Source: Viridibacterium silvisoli
GTDB lineage: Bacteria > Pseudomonadota > Gammaproteobacteria > Burkholderiales > Rhodocyclaceae
Length of the DNA stretch: 64,000 nucleotides
Direction: 5' to 3'
Assembly: GCF_036017035.1 (NCBI RefSeq)
Contig: NZ_JAYXHS010000004.1
Coordinates: 526,779-590,778 of the forward strand
Each line of letters starts with the position of its first letter. Positions within the stretch are counted from its first letter, which is position 1. Of the stretch, positions 46,748 through 55,159 are shown in pieces. Under the pieces are notes generated by a model. It was not told the origin of the DNA. It was given only the letters and a program-made list of their open reading frames with translations, and ran no database searches. The position numbers and the translations under genes are program-made.

Positions 46748-47911
46748 TCAGGCGTGAGGGTGTGCGCTCCATATCTTGAGCAGATCGACCTTCGTGGTCA
46801 CCGCCTCGCGCGGCAAGGCGCTGGCAATGGCGAACTCGGGGCGCGTGGCGTCGCGCCACATGGGTTCCAGCATGGGCAGACCCTTGCCATTGATGAAGCT
46901 ATGCACCATCGGCGGCGTCGTTGCCGAAGCGCGTTTGAAGACAACGGCAATGTCGCCGTTCTTGAGCTTGACGTAGGAGCCCGGTGGATGGAGCCCGATT
47001 TCCTTGATCAGCAATCCCACCAGCGTGTTGCCGTACTTGTTCTCCTGCACAAAGAGATTGCGCGCCGCCTGCGCGGTATCGGACGCAGCCTTGGTATGGC
47101 GCGGCGTGACCAGCGCGGTGTAGATATCCATCGTGCGCACCAGCAGGGTGGCGTCATCGAGCGTTGTCTTGCCTGCCGGATAGCCCGTGCCGTCGGGCAC
47201 CTCGTGGTGGTCGGCAACGATACGCAACCATAGTTCGTCACTCACGCCTGCCGCGCGCAACATGTCTGCGCCCTGCGCCGGATGAGTCGTGATCGCCTCC
47301 TTCTGCACGGCACTCAGGGGCAGGCGCTGCAGCGCAAGGATGGTCTGCGCATCGATCATGGCGATGTTCATGGTGAGCGCCGCACACACAGCCGTGCGCC
47401 GCCGTGCATCGTTCCAGTCCATCTTGCGCGCCAGCAGATCCACCAGTACCGCTGTATCGATGCTGTGCAGGATGGGGTATTTCGCGTGATCGGTCAGGTA
47501 AATCGCGGCCAGCGTCGCATCGAGATGCAGATCGCATAGCTTGTGCAGGACGCGCGCGATCTCGCCGATCTTCGCGGCAAAGTCCGGTACGAGTGAGGGA
47601 TCGTGTGCAGCGTCGCGCAACAGCAGCGCCAGCTTGCTGGCAATCAACTCGCGCATGCGGAAAGGGTCGATCTCCAGCTCCGCCGGTGGCGGCGCAGCTC
47701 TGACGACGTCGGGGTAGTTGTAGAGCTTGAAGTCCTCCTCACGCACGAAGACGCCACGCTCGATCAGCGAATCCACCTGCGCGTTGCGCACCAGTATGAA
47801 ACCCTTGGTCAGAAGCAGATGCCCCGCTTCGTCATAGAGATTCCACGGTAAGGCGGTGTCGATTCGTAGCTGGTTCAGTGCCAGCCCGAGTAATTGTGTT
47901 TGTATTTGCAT
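46748..47911 (-). CDS. Degenerate HD-GYP domain protein
   Basis: A 387-residue protein: an N-terminal region of about 110 residues similar to those before HD-GYP domains (ALPWNLYDEAGHLLLTKGFIL), then an HD-GYP-like domain. His149 (ILHSIDTAVL) is present, but the HD pair that should follow in ALLHDIGK reads ALTMNIAM (Met181-Asn182). The HHE and GYP parts remain (DHHEVPDGTGYP, about 234-245), as does a later Asp (VRTMDIYTAL). Loss of the HD metal ligands suggests weak or no c-di-GMP hydrolysis and perhaps a sensor role. AGGAGG precedes the ATG at 47911. A sigma-28 promoter lies upstream, tying it to flagellar expression. Confidence 0.85.
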   Translation of the reverse strand: MQIQTQLLGLALNQLRIDTALPWNLYDEAGHLLLTKGFILVRNAQVDSLIERGVFVREEDFKLYNYPDVVRAAPPPAELEIDPFRMRELIASKLALLLRDAAHDPSLVPDFAAKIGEIARVLHKLCDLHLDATLAAIYLTDHAKYPILHSIDTAVLVDLLARKMDWNDARRRTAVCAALTMNIAMIDAQTILALQRLPLSAVQKEAITTHPAQGADMLRAAGVSDELWLRIVADHHEVPDGTGYPAGKTTLDDATLLVRTMDIYTALVTPRHTKAASDTAQAARNLFVQENKYGNTLVGLLIKEIGLHPPGSYVKLKNGDIAVVFKRASATTPPMVHSFINGKGLPMLEPMWRDATRPEFAIASALPREAVTTKVDLLKIWSAHPHA

Positions 47912-47999
47912 GTTGGCCCCTCCTAGGGTCCTTGTTCCGCGGCCAGGCAACTCAATGCGGCTCTGCGGAGACATGCGATCAACCCCTCGCACATAGACC

Positions 48000-48026
48000 T
48001 TATCGGCCCCGTTCTAAAAAACTTAG
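48000..48026 (-). promoter_or_regulatory. Sigma-28 (FliA) promoter of the HD-GYP-like gene
   Basis: On the reverse strand CTAAGTTT...GCCGATAA has a perfect 8/8 -10 element and a close -35 with 14 nt between CTAAG and GCCGATAA, which is the consensus spacing. The predicted start leaves an ~80-nt leader. The rest of 47912-48181 is the divergent promoter region for the FAD oxidoreductase. Confidence 0.7.
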
Positions 48027-48181
48027 CTCATACAATGGTTTACGCACAGCTTTCGTGCCGGCAGGCGGAATTATTTGTCAATAAACGTGAGGCGCTGCCT
48101 GCGCAATTTCGCCACGTATAATTCGGCGCACTGCAGCAAGCAATTCCGTCACCAACTGCTGCGCATTACTTTCCCCTCCCC

Positions 48182-49813
48182 ATGCTGCGACTAAGCGAAA
48201 TAAAACTGCCGCTCGATCATCCCGAAGAGGATCTGCGCACGGCCATCCTGAAGCGACTCGGCGTCGCTGCCGAACAGCTGCTGAACTTCAGCGTTTTCAA
48301 GCGCAGTCACGATGCGCGCAAGAAATCAGCGATCGCGCTGATCTACTCGGTCGACGTCGAGGTCAAAGATGAAGCGGCGGTGCTCAAACGCCTCAAGGCG
48401 TCGAACGGCCCCGGCCACGTCGGCCCGACGCCAGACATGGCGTATCGCTTCGTCACCCGCGCACCGGAGAGCCTGAAGCAACGCCCCGTGATCATCGGCA
48501 TGGGGCCGTGCGGCTTCATGGCAGCGCTGACCCTGGCACAGATGGGCTTCAAGCCCATCGTATTGGAACGTGGCAAGGAAGTGCGCGAACGCACGCAGGA
48601 CACCTGGGGCCTGTGGCGCAAGAGCACGCTCAATACGGAATCGAACGTGCAGTTCGGCGAGGGCGGTGCCGGCACCTTCTCCGACGGCAAGCTCTACAGC
48701 CAGATCAAGGACCCGCGCCATCTCAGCCGCAAAGTGCTGACGGAATTCGTGAAGGCAGGCGCGCCAGAGGAAATCCTCTACGTCAGCAAGCCGCACATCG
48801 GCACCTTCCGCCTCGTCGGCATGGTCGAGAAGATCCGCGCCGAGATCGAATCACTCGGCGGCGAAATCCGCTTCAAGACCCGCGTAGAGGACGTCATCAT
48901 CGAAGACGGTAAGGTACGCGGTCTCGAAGTCCGCAAGCTGGATACGGACGAACACGAATTCATCGAAGCCAACCACGTCGTGCTGGCCGTGGGTCATAGC
49001 GCACGCGACACGTTCGAGATGCTGCACAAGCGTGGCGTTTACATCGAGGCGAAGCCCTTCTCCATCGGCTTCCGCATCGAACACCCGCAATCCATCATCG
49101 ACACCTGCCGCTTCGGCAAATTCGCGGGCCATCCCCTGCTCGGCGCAGCTGACTACAAGCACGTTCATCACGCCAGCAACGGTCGCTCCGTCTACAGCTT
49201 CTGCATGTGCCCGGGCGGCACGGTGGTCGCCGCCACATCAGAGGAAGGACGCGTCGTCACCAATGGCATGAGCCAGTATTCACGCAATGAACGCAACGCC
49301 AACGCAGGCTTCGTCGTCGGCATTACGCCGCAGGACTACCCGGGCGACGCGCTTGCAGGCATTGCGTTCCAGCGTCATTGGGAAAGCCGCGCCTTCGAAC
49401 TCGGCGGTCGCAACTACAACGCGCCGGGGCAACTCGTGGGCGACTTCCTCGCTGGTCGGCCATCGACTGCACTGGGCGAAGTGATTCCTTCATACAAGCC
49501 GGGCGTCACGCTTGGCGACCTGAGCACGGCACTGCCCGAATACGCCATCACCGCCATGCGCGAAGCCCTGCCCGCGCTGGAGAAGCAGATCCAGGGCTAT
49601 TCGATGCACGACGCCGTACTCACTGGCGTCGAAACACGCACCTCGTCGCCGATCCGCATCAAGCGTGGCGACGACTACCAGAGCCTCAACACGCGTGGCC
49701 TGTTCCCGGCGGGCGAAGGTGCGAGCTATGCCGGCGGGATTCTCTCAGCAGCCATCGATGGCATCGAAGTCGCCGAAGCGGTTGCCATGAGCATGGTCGC
49801 CACCAAGGCCTGA
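48182..49813 (+). CDS. FAD-dependent oxidoreductase (COG2509 type)
   Basis: A 543-residue flavoprotein. An N-terminal ~90-residue domain (MLRLSEIKLPLDHPEEDLRT, FSVFKRSHDARKKSAI) precedes the dinucleotide-binding fold (VIIGMGPCGFMAALTLAQMG, with Glu/Arg VLERGKEVRERT) and the subgroup signature FGEGGAGTFSDGKLYSQIKD. The C terminus FPAGEGASYAGGILSAAIDG binds FAD. Relatives are annotated as NAD(FAD)-utilising dehydrogenases of unknown substrate. It is divergent from the HD-GYP-like gene. Confidence 0.88.
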   Translation: MLRLSEIKLPLDHPEEDLRTAILKRLGVAAEQLLNFSVFKRSHDARKKSAIALIYSVDVEVKDEAAVLKRLKASNGPGHVGPTPDMAYRFVTRAPESLKQRPVIIGMGPCGFMAALTLAQMGFKPIVLERGKEVRERTQDTWGLWRKSTLNTESNVQFGEGGAGTFSDGKLYSQIKDPRHLSRKVLTEFVKAGAPEEILYVSKPHIGTFRLVGMVEKIRAEIESLGGEIRFKTRVEDVIIEDGKVRGLEVRKLDTDEHEFIEANHVVLAVGHSARDTFEMLHKRGVYIEAKPFSIGFRIEHPQSIIDTCRFGKFAGHPLLGAADYKHVHHASNGRSVYSFCMCPGGTVVAATSEEGRVVTNGMSQYSRNERNANAGFVVGITPQDYPGDALAGIAFQRHWESRAFELGGRNYNAPGQLVGDFLAGRPSTALGEVIPSYKPGVTLGDLSTALPEYAITAMREALPALEKQIQGYSMHDAVLTGVETRTSSPIRIKRGDDYQSLNTRGLFPAGEGASYAGGILSAAIDGIEVAEAVAMSMVATKA

Positions 49814-49838
49814 GCCAGGCCGGGCCATCCGGCGCGGC

Positions 49839-49985
49839 TTAATGCAAGGAGCCGCCAAACAAGCCGAGGAGGCCGATGATGATCAGGTACAGCGCCACGA
49901 TGTAATTGAGCAAACGCGGCGCAGCGAGGATGAGGATGCCGGCGATCAATGCAACCAGGGGGCCGATGCTGACGGATATGTTCAT
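49839..49985 (-). CDS. DUF3096-like small membrane protein
   Basis: A 48-residue protein with two hydrophobic helices around a short turn: SIGPLVALIAGILILAAP, then YIVALYLIIIGLLGLFG. This matches the small DUF3096 family. A GGAGA ribosome site precedes the ATG at 49985. It converges on the FAD oxidoreductase. Function unknown; an inner-membrane stress-type protein is plausible. Confidence 0.75.
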   Translation of the reverse strand: MNISVSIGPLVALIAGILILAAPRLLNYIVALYLIIIGLLGLFGGSLH

Positions 49986-50114
49986 GCGATGTCTCCTTGT
50001 CTTCAGGCTGTTTTTCGAGCAATGCATCGCAGCTCCAGCACGATTCGGTCCCGCGCCGGCCCGCCGGAACGTACTTGATACAATTGCGCCCTCACGACCA
50101 AGGGAGAGAAGAAC

Positions 50115-50828
50115 ATGACAAATCCACCCACCCGGACCTACCGCTATTACGACTTCGTGATGGCCGCCTTCGTCTGCGTGCTGCTGTGCTCCAACCTGAT
50201 CGGTGCGGCAAAGACCGCGCAGCTCGAGCTCCCCATCGTCGGCACCTTCATCTTCAGCGGTGGCGTGTTGTTCTTCCCGATTTCCTACATCTTTGGCGAC
50301 ATCCTGACCGAGGTGTATGGCTATGGCCGCGACCGTCGCGTCGTATGGGCCGCCTTCGCCGCACTGGCTTTCGCGGCATTCATGGCCTGGGCGGTGCTGG
50401 CCCTGCCCGTCAAACCGGACGACTTCAACCAGAGCTACCAGACACACCTCGAAGCCGTGTTCGGCAACACATGGCGCATCGTCGCCGGTTCGATGATCGC
50501 CTTCTGGTGCGGCAGCTTTGCCAACAGCTATGTGCTCGCCAAGATGAAGATCGCCACCCAGGGCAAATGGCTGTGGTCACGCACCATAGGCTCCACCCTG
50601 GTCGGCGAAGCCGTCGACTCGGGCCTCTTCTATTTCATCGCCTTCTACGCCATCTGGCCGACCGAGCAGGTCATGAAGGTCGCCCTCGCGCAGTACATCC
50701 TCAAGACAAGCTGGGAAATCGTGATGACCCCGGTGACCTACCGCGTCGTGGCCTTCCTCAAGAAGAGGGAGAACGAGGATTACTACGATCGCAATACGAC
50801 GTTCAATCCATTTACCTGGCGCGTTTAG
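50115..50828 (+). CDS. yhhQ: Queuosine precursor transporter (YhhQ/VUT family)
   Basis: A 237-residue membrane protein with about six helices. FVCVLLCSNLIGAAKTAQL, FPISYIFGDILTEVYGYGRDRRV and GEAVDSGLFYFIAFYAIWP are characteristic of the VUT/YhhQ family, which imports queuine-pathway precursors such as preQ0/preQ1 in E. coli. No preQ1 riboswitch was recognised in the short leader. A REP element follows immediately. Confidence 0.9.
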   Translation: MTNPPTRTYRYYDFVMAAFVCVLLCSNLIGAAKTAQLELPIVGTFIFSGGVLFFPISYIFGDILTEVYGYGRDRRVVWAAFAALAFAAFMAWAVLALPVKPDDFNQSYQTHLEAVFGNTWRIVAGSMIAFWCGSFANSYVLAKMKIATQGKWLWSRTIGSTLVGEAVDSGLFYFIAFYAIWPTEQVMKVALAQYILKTSWEIVMTPVTYRVVAFLKKRENEDYYDRNTTFNPFTWRV

Positions 50829-50829
50829 C

Positions 50830-50914
50830 CGTCATTCCCGCGAAGGCGGGAATCCAGCGACTCTCGCAGCAGGCTTCAAACGACACTGGATTCCCGCCTT
50901 CGCGGGAATGACGG
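50830..50914. repeat. REP-like palindrome pair (family A, CCCGCG form)
   Basis: CGTCATTCCCGCGAAGGCGG and its reverse complement close to 50890-50913 form an inverted pair with a ~30-nt centre. It ends 7 nt before the next ATG, so it may affect initiation of that gene as well as ending the yhhQ transcript. It is the cleanest copy in the window. Confidence 0.88.
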
Positions 50915-50921
50915 AATTTCG

Positions 50922-51767
50922 ATGACAAAGACCCACGACGTCCGCCCCGGCCAATCCATCGAGCTCCTCAAGGAGCTGCACATCCTGACCCGCGAGGGCA
51001 AGATGAACCAGGACAGCCGGCGCAAGCTCAAGCAGGTCTATCACCTGTTCAACTTCATCGAGCCGCTGCTCAAGGAGTCACAGGCGAAACATGCCGATGT
51101 GAGCCTCGTCGACCACGGCGCGGGCAAGTCGTATCTCGGCTTCATCCTCTACGACCTGTTCTTCAAGGAGTCGGCGAAGCAAGGGCATATCTGGGGCATC
51201 GAGACGCGTGACGAACTGGTGACGCGCTCGCGCGAGCTGGCGAAGCAGTTCGGTTTTGGCGGGATGTCCTTCATCAACGAATCGGTGGCGCAGTCGATCG
51301 AATCGAGCGAGTTGCCCGCGCGCATCGACGTGGTCACCGCCCTGCACGCCTGCAATACCGCGACAGACGACGCGATACGATTCGCCTTGCAGAAGCAGGC
51401 ACAGCACATCGTGCTGGTGCCCTGCTGCCAGGCCGAAGTCGCCTCGGTGCTGCGCAAGAACAAGGGCCAGGCGCTCGGCAAGTCTGCCCTCACCGAGCTG
51501 TGGCGTCACCCGCTGCATACGCGCGAGTTTGGCAGCCAGCTGACCAATGTGCTGCGCTGTCTGCAGCTCGAAGCACATGGCTATCAGGTCAGCGTGACGG
51601 AGCTCGTGGGTTGGGAGCATTCGATGAAGAACGAGCTCATCGTTGCGACTTACAAAGACCTGCCGCGCAAGCGCCCTGCTACGCGCCTTGCGGAAGTGCT
51701 GGAAAGCGTCGGGCTGGAAGAGATGTCGGGGCGGTTTTTCACCGGCGACGGGTCTGCTCCGCAATAA
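50922..51767 (+). CDS. SAM methyltransferase, METTL25-like
   Basis: A 281-residue protein. Motif I-like LVDHGAGKSYLGFILYD at about residue 63, a Glu-containing strand HIWGIETRDEL, and the later VTALHACNTATDDAI and IVLVPCCQAEV resemble the methyltransferase domain of METTL25/RRNAD1-type proteins (LHAC and CC motifs). The substrate is unknown; an RNA or protein target is possible. Translation starts just after a REP hairpin. Confidence 0.72.
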   Translation: MTKTHDVRPGQSIELLKELHILTREGKMNQDSRRKLKQVYHLFNFIEPLLKESQAKHADVSLVDHGAGKSYLGFILYDLFFKESAKQGHIWGIETRDELVTRSRELAKQFGFGGMSFINESVAQSIESSELPARIDVVTALHACNTATDDAIRFALQKQAQHIVLVPCCQAEVASVLRKNKGQALGKSALTELWRHPLHTREFGSQLTNVLRCLQLEAHGYQVSVTELVGWEHSMKNELIVATYKDLPRKRPATRLAEVLESVGLEEMSGRFFTGDGSAPQ

Positions 51768-51885
51768 GCTCTGACGGCCAGGTCCAACCAGACCCAACCA
51801 GGCCCATAAGAGAAAAGGGATCACGCACGTGAATCCCTTGGCATGAAGCTGGAGTCCGGGCCATACCCGAACGACCGTCACGCCC

Positions 51886-51918
51886 AAAAAAACGGCGCCG
51901 TCGATAGCGACGGCGCCG
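51886..51918 (-). terminator. Intrinsic terminator of the ftsH-like gene
   Basis: On the reverse strand an 11-bp perfect stem CGGCGCCGTCG / CGACGGCGCCG with a 4-nt loop is followed by TTTTTTT. It lies 36 nt after the ftsH-like stop. Confidence 0.9.
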
Positions 51919-51953
51919 ATCTCCCCCGGGCCTGTTATCCGTTCGTGAGCTGA

Positions 51954-53873
51954 TCAGGCGGCCTGCTGCGTTGCCTCCTGAGCAAGCCCGGGCACCATTG
52001 CTGGCAAGGAACGCATCGGGCTGTCGGTGCGACGTCGCTCACCGTGCTCAGCCTGCGCTTCCGCGACGATGCGTGCGACTTCAGCACCGTCGATGGTTTC
52101 GTGTTCAAGCAATTGCGCCGTAAGCTGTTTCAGCGCGCCTTCCAGCTTGCGCAGTGTTTCGAGGCAGCGCTCGTTCTGCGTCGTCAGTACGGCCTCGGCT
52201 TCGGCCACGACGATCTTCGTATCCGGTGCGATATTCAGTGCTGCCAGCGCTTCAAGGCTGAACAGCGTGCCATTGTCACCAAGGCCCAGCGTCGCCACCA
52301 TGGACAGCGCCAGGCGCGAAGCCTCCTTGAGGTCGCTCGAAGCGCCACTGGAGGCATCGTCATAGGTGATGAGCTCCGCCGCACGGCCACCCAGCAGCAT
52401 CTGGATACGATGCTCCAGCTCCGACTTCAGATGCAGATGCTTGTCTTCCTTCTGCGTCACCAGCGTCACGCCCAGTGCCTGACCGCGCGACAGGATGGTC
52501 ACCTTCTCGACCTGACCACAGCCGAGCACCTGCGCCATGATGGCGTGCCCTGCCTCATGCACGGCGATGCGCTCGCGCTCGGCTTCGGTCAGAGCCGAGC
52601 CAGAGCCGTTCTTCTCGCCCATGCGGCAGACTTCGATGGCTTCGACGAAGTTGCGCATGGAGATTTCCTTCTCCTCGTTGCGAGCGGTGATCAGCGCGGC
52701 GTGATTGGCCACGTAGGCAATCGCCGCCGGCGTAAGGCCCGTCGTCAGACGACCAAGCTGCGCAAAATCAAGATCGGCAACTGCCTTGAGTTTCTTCGTA
52801 TAGAGGCGGAACAGCTCGGCACGCTCGGCCACGTCGGGCAGGGAGACCTGGATCTTGCGATCGAAGCGCCCCTCGCGCAGCAAGGCGGGATCGACCGCGT
52901 CGGGGTAGTTGGTCGCACCGATGACGATGACGCCGCTCGACGAGCTGAAGCCATCCATCTCGGCGAGGATCTGGTTGATGATGCGGTTGCCCTCGGACTC
53001 GGCCGGGCCACCGTTCTCGGTGTTGGTACGACGACCGATGCCGTCGATCTCATCGAGGAAAACGATGCAGGGCGCGTTCTTGCGCGCCTTCTTGAACAGC
53101 GCCTTGACGCGCGAAGAGCCGACGCCGAGGAACATCGCCGAAAAATCGCCACCGGTCGCAGCGATGAAGTTCACACCACACTCGCCCGCCAGCGCCTTGG
53201 CCAGCTGCGTCTTGCCAGTGCCCGGTGGGCCGGATAGCAGCACACCCTTCGGCGGCTTGGCTCCCAGCTCGGCAAAGGCCTTGGCGTCCTTGAGATAGGT
53301 CTTGATGTCACGCAGAGCGGCCTTCGCCTCGTTGGCGCCGATCACGTCATCAAAGGTCACCGGTTTCTCGGTTTTCGAGAACTTGAAGCCGCCGCCCGTC
53401 ATGCGAAAGCCTTGCAGCAACAGCACGCCGAGCAAGGACAGGGTCAGCAGCAGGCCAACATCGGCACGCCAGTTGTAGGGACCTTCGACATCCTTGTCGA
53501 GCACGGCCAGCGGGAAGGCGTCCGTATCGTTCTTGTGATACTGCGATAGCGCCAGCGAAGCAAAACGCCCGCTGCCATCGGCGATGAAATACTTCTTGCC
53601 GCTCTTCGCCGTCACGAAGATGCCCGACGGCGCTACCGCCGCACCCGCCACATTGTTCTTCTGCATGTCGAGGATGAGCATCGACACGTCGCCCTCGGTC
53701 GCCTTCCATGTCTCCGGCGCACTCCGTATCTGCTGCAGCATCGCATTCAGCGTCACGGGCTGTTTCGGCGAAGGAAACAGGCTCGAACGGAAGAAGATGC
53801 CCAACGCAGCGGACAGGACGATGGCGCACAACACGAGGTAGTGCCAGGGTTTCTTGGGGAGCAACTTGTTCAT
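51954..53873 (-). CDS. FtsH-type AAA membrane metalloprotease, divergent paralogue
   Basis: A 639-residue protein: an N-terminal helix (HYLVLCAIVLSAALGIFF), a periplasmic stretch of about 100 residues, a second helix (VGLLLTLSLLGVLLLQGF), the AAA domain and the peptidase. Walker A is GPPGTGKTQLAKALAG, Walker B CIVFLDEIDGIG, and the second region of homology ATNYPDAVDPALLREGRFDR. Zinc site HEAGH is at about residue 440 and the third-ligand region SSGASSDLKEAS is present. The essential FtsH usually reads LLRPGRFDR and lies with rlmE; here there is LLREGRFDR and no such neighbour, so this is probably a second, accessory FtsH. Confidence 0.9.
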   Translation of the reverse strand: MNKLLPKKPWHYLVLCAIVLSAALGIFFRSSLFPSPKQPVTLNAMLQQIRSAPETWKATEGDVSMLILDMQKNNVAGAAVAPSGIFVTAKSGKKYFIADGSGRFASLALSQYHKNDTDAFPLAVLDKDVEGPYNWRADVGLLLTLSLLGVLLLQGFRMTGGGFKFSKTEKPVTFDDVIGANEAKAALRDIKTYLKDAKAFAELGAKPPKGVLLSGPPGTGKTQLAKALAGECGVNFIAATGGDFSAMFLGVGSSRVKALFKKARKNAPCIVFLDEIDGIGRRTNTENGGPAESEGNRIINQILAEMDGFSSSSGVIVIGATNYPDAVDPALLREGRFDRKIQVSLPDVAERAELFRLYTKKLKAVADLDFAQLGRLTTGLTPAAIAYVANHAALITARNEEKEISMRNFVEAIEVCRMGEKNGSGSALTEAERERIAVHEAGHAIMAQVLGCGQVEKVTILSRGQALGVTLVTQKEDKHLHLKSELEHRIQMLLGGRAAELITYDDASSGASSDLKEASRLALSMVATLGLGDNGTLFSLEALAALNIAPDTKIVVAEAEAVLTTQNERCLETLRKLEGALKQLTAQLLEHETIDGAEVARIVAEAQAEHGERRRTDSPMRSLPAMVPGLAQEATQQAA

Positions 53874-54109
53874 GCGGAAGATACCTTGCTGAAGCGGTGT
53901 CGGCGGCAGAGAGAGACTCGATCAGCCCCGCCGGAGCTGATGACAATCCAGATGGTAACGGCCAGTTTGAACGGGGGTTTACAAGAAACGGAGACCGGCC
54001 ATCGGTTATTCATGCCGGGACACACATTGGCACCAACTCGCGCGGGCAAAAGATCGCAGCACTGAAATTTCGCGCGATAGCGGCAGGAAGAACAGCAGTT
54101 TTTACAACG

Positions 54110-55123
54110 CTACCCCTGCTGCGCGAGCTCCAGCATCAGCTTTGAAACGCGACGAGCGCCGCGTCCATCGCACAAGGCCGCCAGCTTCTCGGCCATGTCG
54201 CGCATGCGTGGCGCGTCGTCGATGAGGCGCGCAACCTGGAACTGCAGGCTCGCTATGCTGAACTCCTCGACAGGGCCAAGATCGATCCCCGCTCCGCGCG
54301 CAGCCAGTGCGGTGCACAGCATCACCTGGTTGCTGGCGATGGACACCGTAATCCCCGGCAAGCCCAGCGCAGCACGCTCCCAGGTCATGGAACCGCCGGC
54401 GCCGATGAACAGGTCTGCATGCGCCATGCGTTGCGCCATGTCATTCACCGCCACGCTCACCGTGATCAGCGGGTGCCACGCGCAACGCTCCTGCAACTGC
54501 GCGGCACGGGTATTGGCCGCCCCGGCCACGACGTCAAGCAGCAGATGCGGAAATGCCTCGGACAAAGCATCGACCACCCGGCCCGTCGCGTCGGGCATAT
54601 CGCTGCCACCAAAGCACACCAGCACCTTGCGGATGTGCCCGTTACGCGGCAACAGCCCGGAGCGTTCGATGGCGAAATTCTGCTGCAACAAGGCGTAGTG
54701 CGGCCCCAGCAATTGCTGACAATCATCGGGCACCCACAGCAGGTAGCGTGATGGCCCTTCCGGGTTCAGGTTCTGGTCGAGCAAGACATCGCAGTCGTGC
54801 TGACGGTTGGCGAGGTCATCGATAACGAGAATGCGCCTGGCGTTGGCGCGTTGCGCCGACTCCCACTTCGCATCCAGCCCATAGTGGTCCACCACCAGCC
54901 AGTCACAGGGCGGGATCGGCGTGTTGTCACTGAACGGCTGGCAATGAAAGCCCGCCTGCCCCACCGTCGAGAAGGCGTGACCTTCGACAGCACGGCTGAA
55001 GAACTGCACCTCGGCGCCACGCTTGCGCAAAGCTGCAGCCAGAGACAGGCAACGCATGATGTGACCATGCCCGATCTCGCGCGAAGCGTCGGCACGCACG
55101 ACAACGCGCATCGGCTCACTCAT
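54110..55123 (-). CDS. pseG: PseG, UDP-2,4-diacetamido-2,4,6-trideoxy-L-altropyranose hydrolase
   Basis: A 337-residue GT-B-like nucleotide-sugar hydrolase that removes UDP in the fourth step of pseudaminic acid synthesis. VRADASREIGHGHIMRCLSLA carries the catalytic His region typical of PseG; VLVCFGGSDMPD and FIGAGGSMTWERAALGLPG form the nucleotide-binding part. Last gene of the reverse pse island. No acetyltransferase (pseH) domain is fused to it at this length. Confidence 0.88.
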   Translation of the reverse strand: MSEPMRVVVRADASREIGHGHIMRCLSLAAALRKRGAEVQFFSRAVEGHAFSTVGQAGFHCQPFSDNTPIPPCDWLVVDHYGLDAKWESAQRANARRILVIDDLANRQHDCDVLLDQNLNPEGPSRYLLWVPDDCQQLLGPHYALLQQNFAIERSGLLPRNGHIRKVLVCFGGSDMPDATGRVVDALSEAFPHLLLDVVAGAANTRAAQLQERCAWHPLITVSVAVNDMAQRMAHADLFIGAGGSMTWERAALGLPGITVSIASNQVMLCTALAARGAGIDLGPVEEFSIASLQFQVARLIDDAPRMRDMAEKLAALCDGRGARRVSKLMLELAQQG

Positions 55124-55159
55124 GGCCGCTCATCCTGCACAAGGATCGGCAACCCCCGC

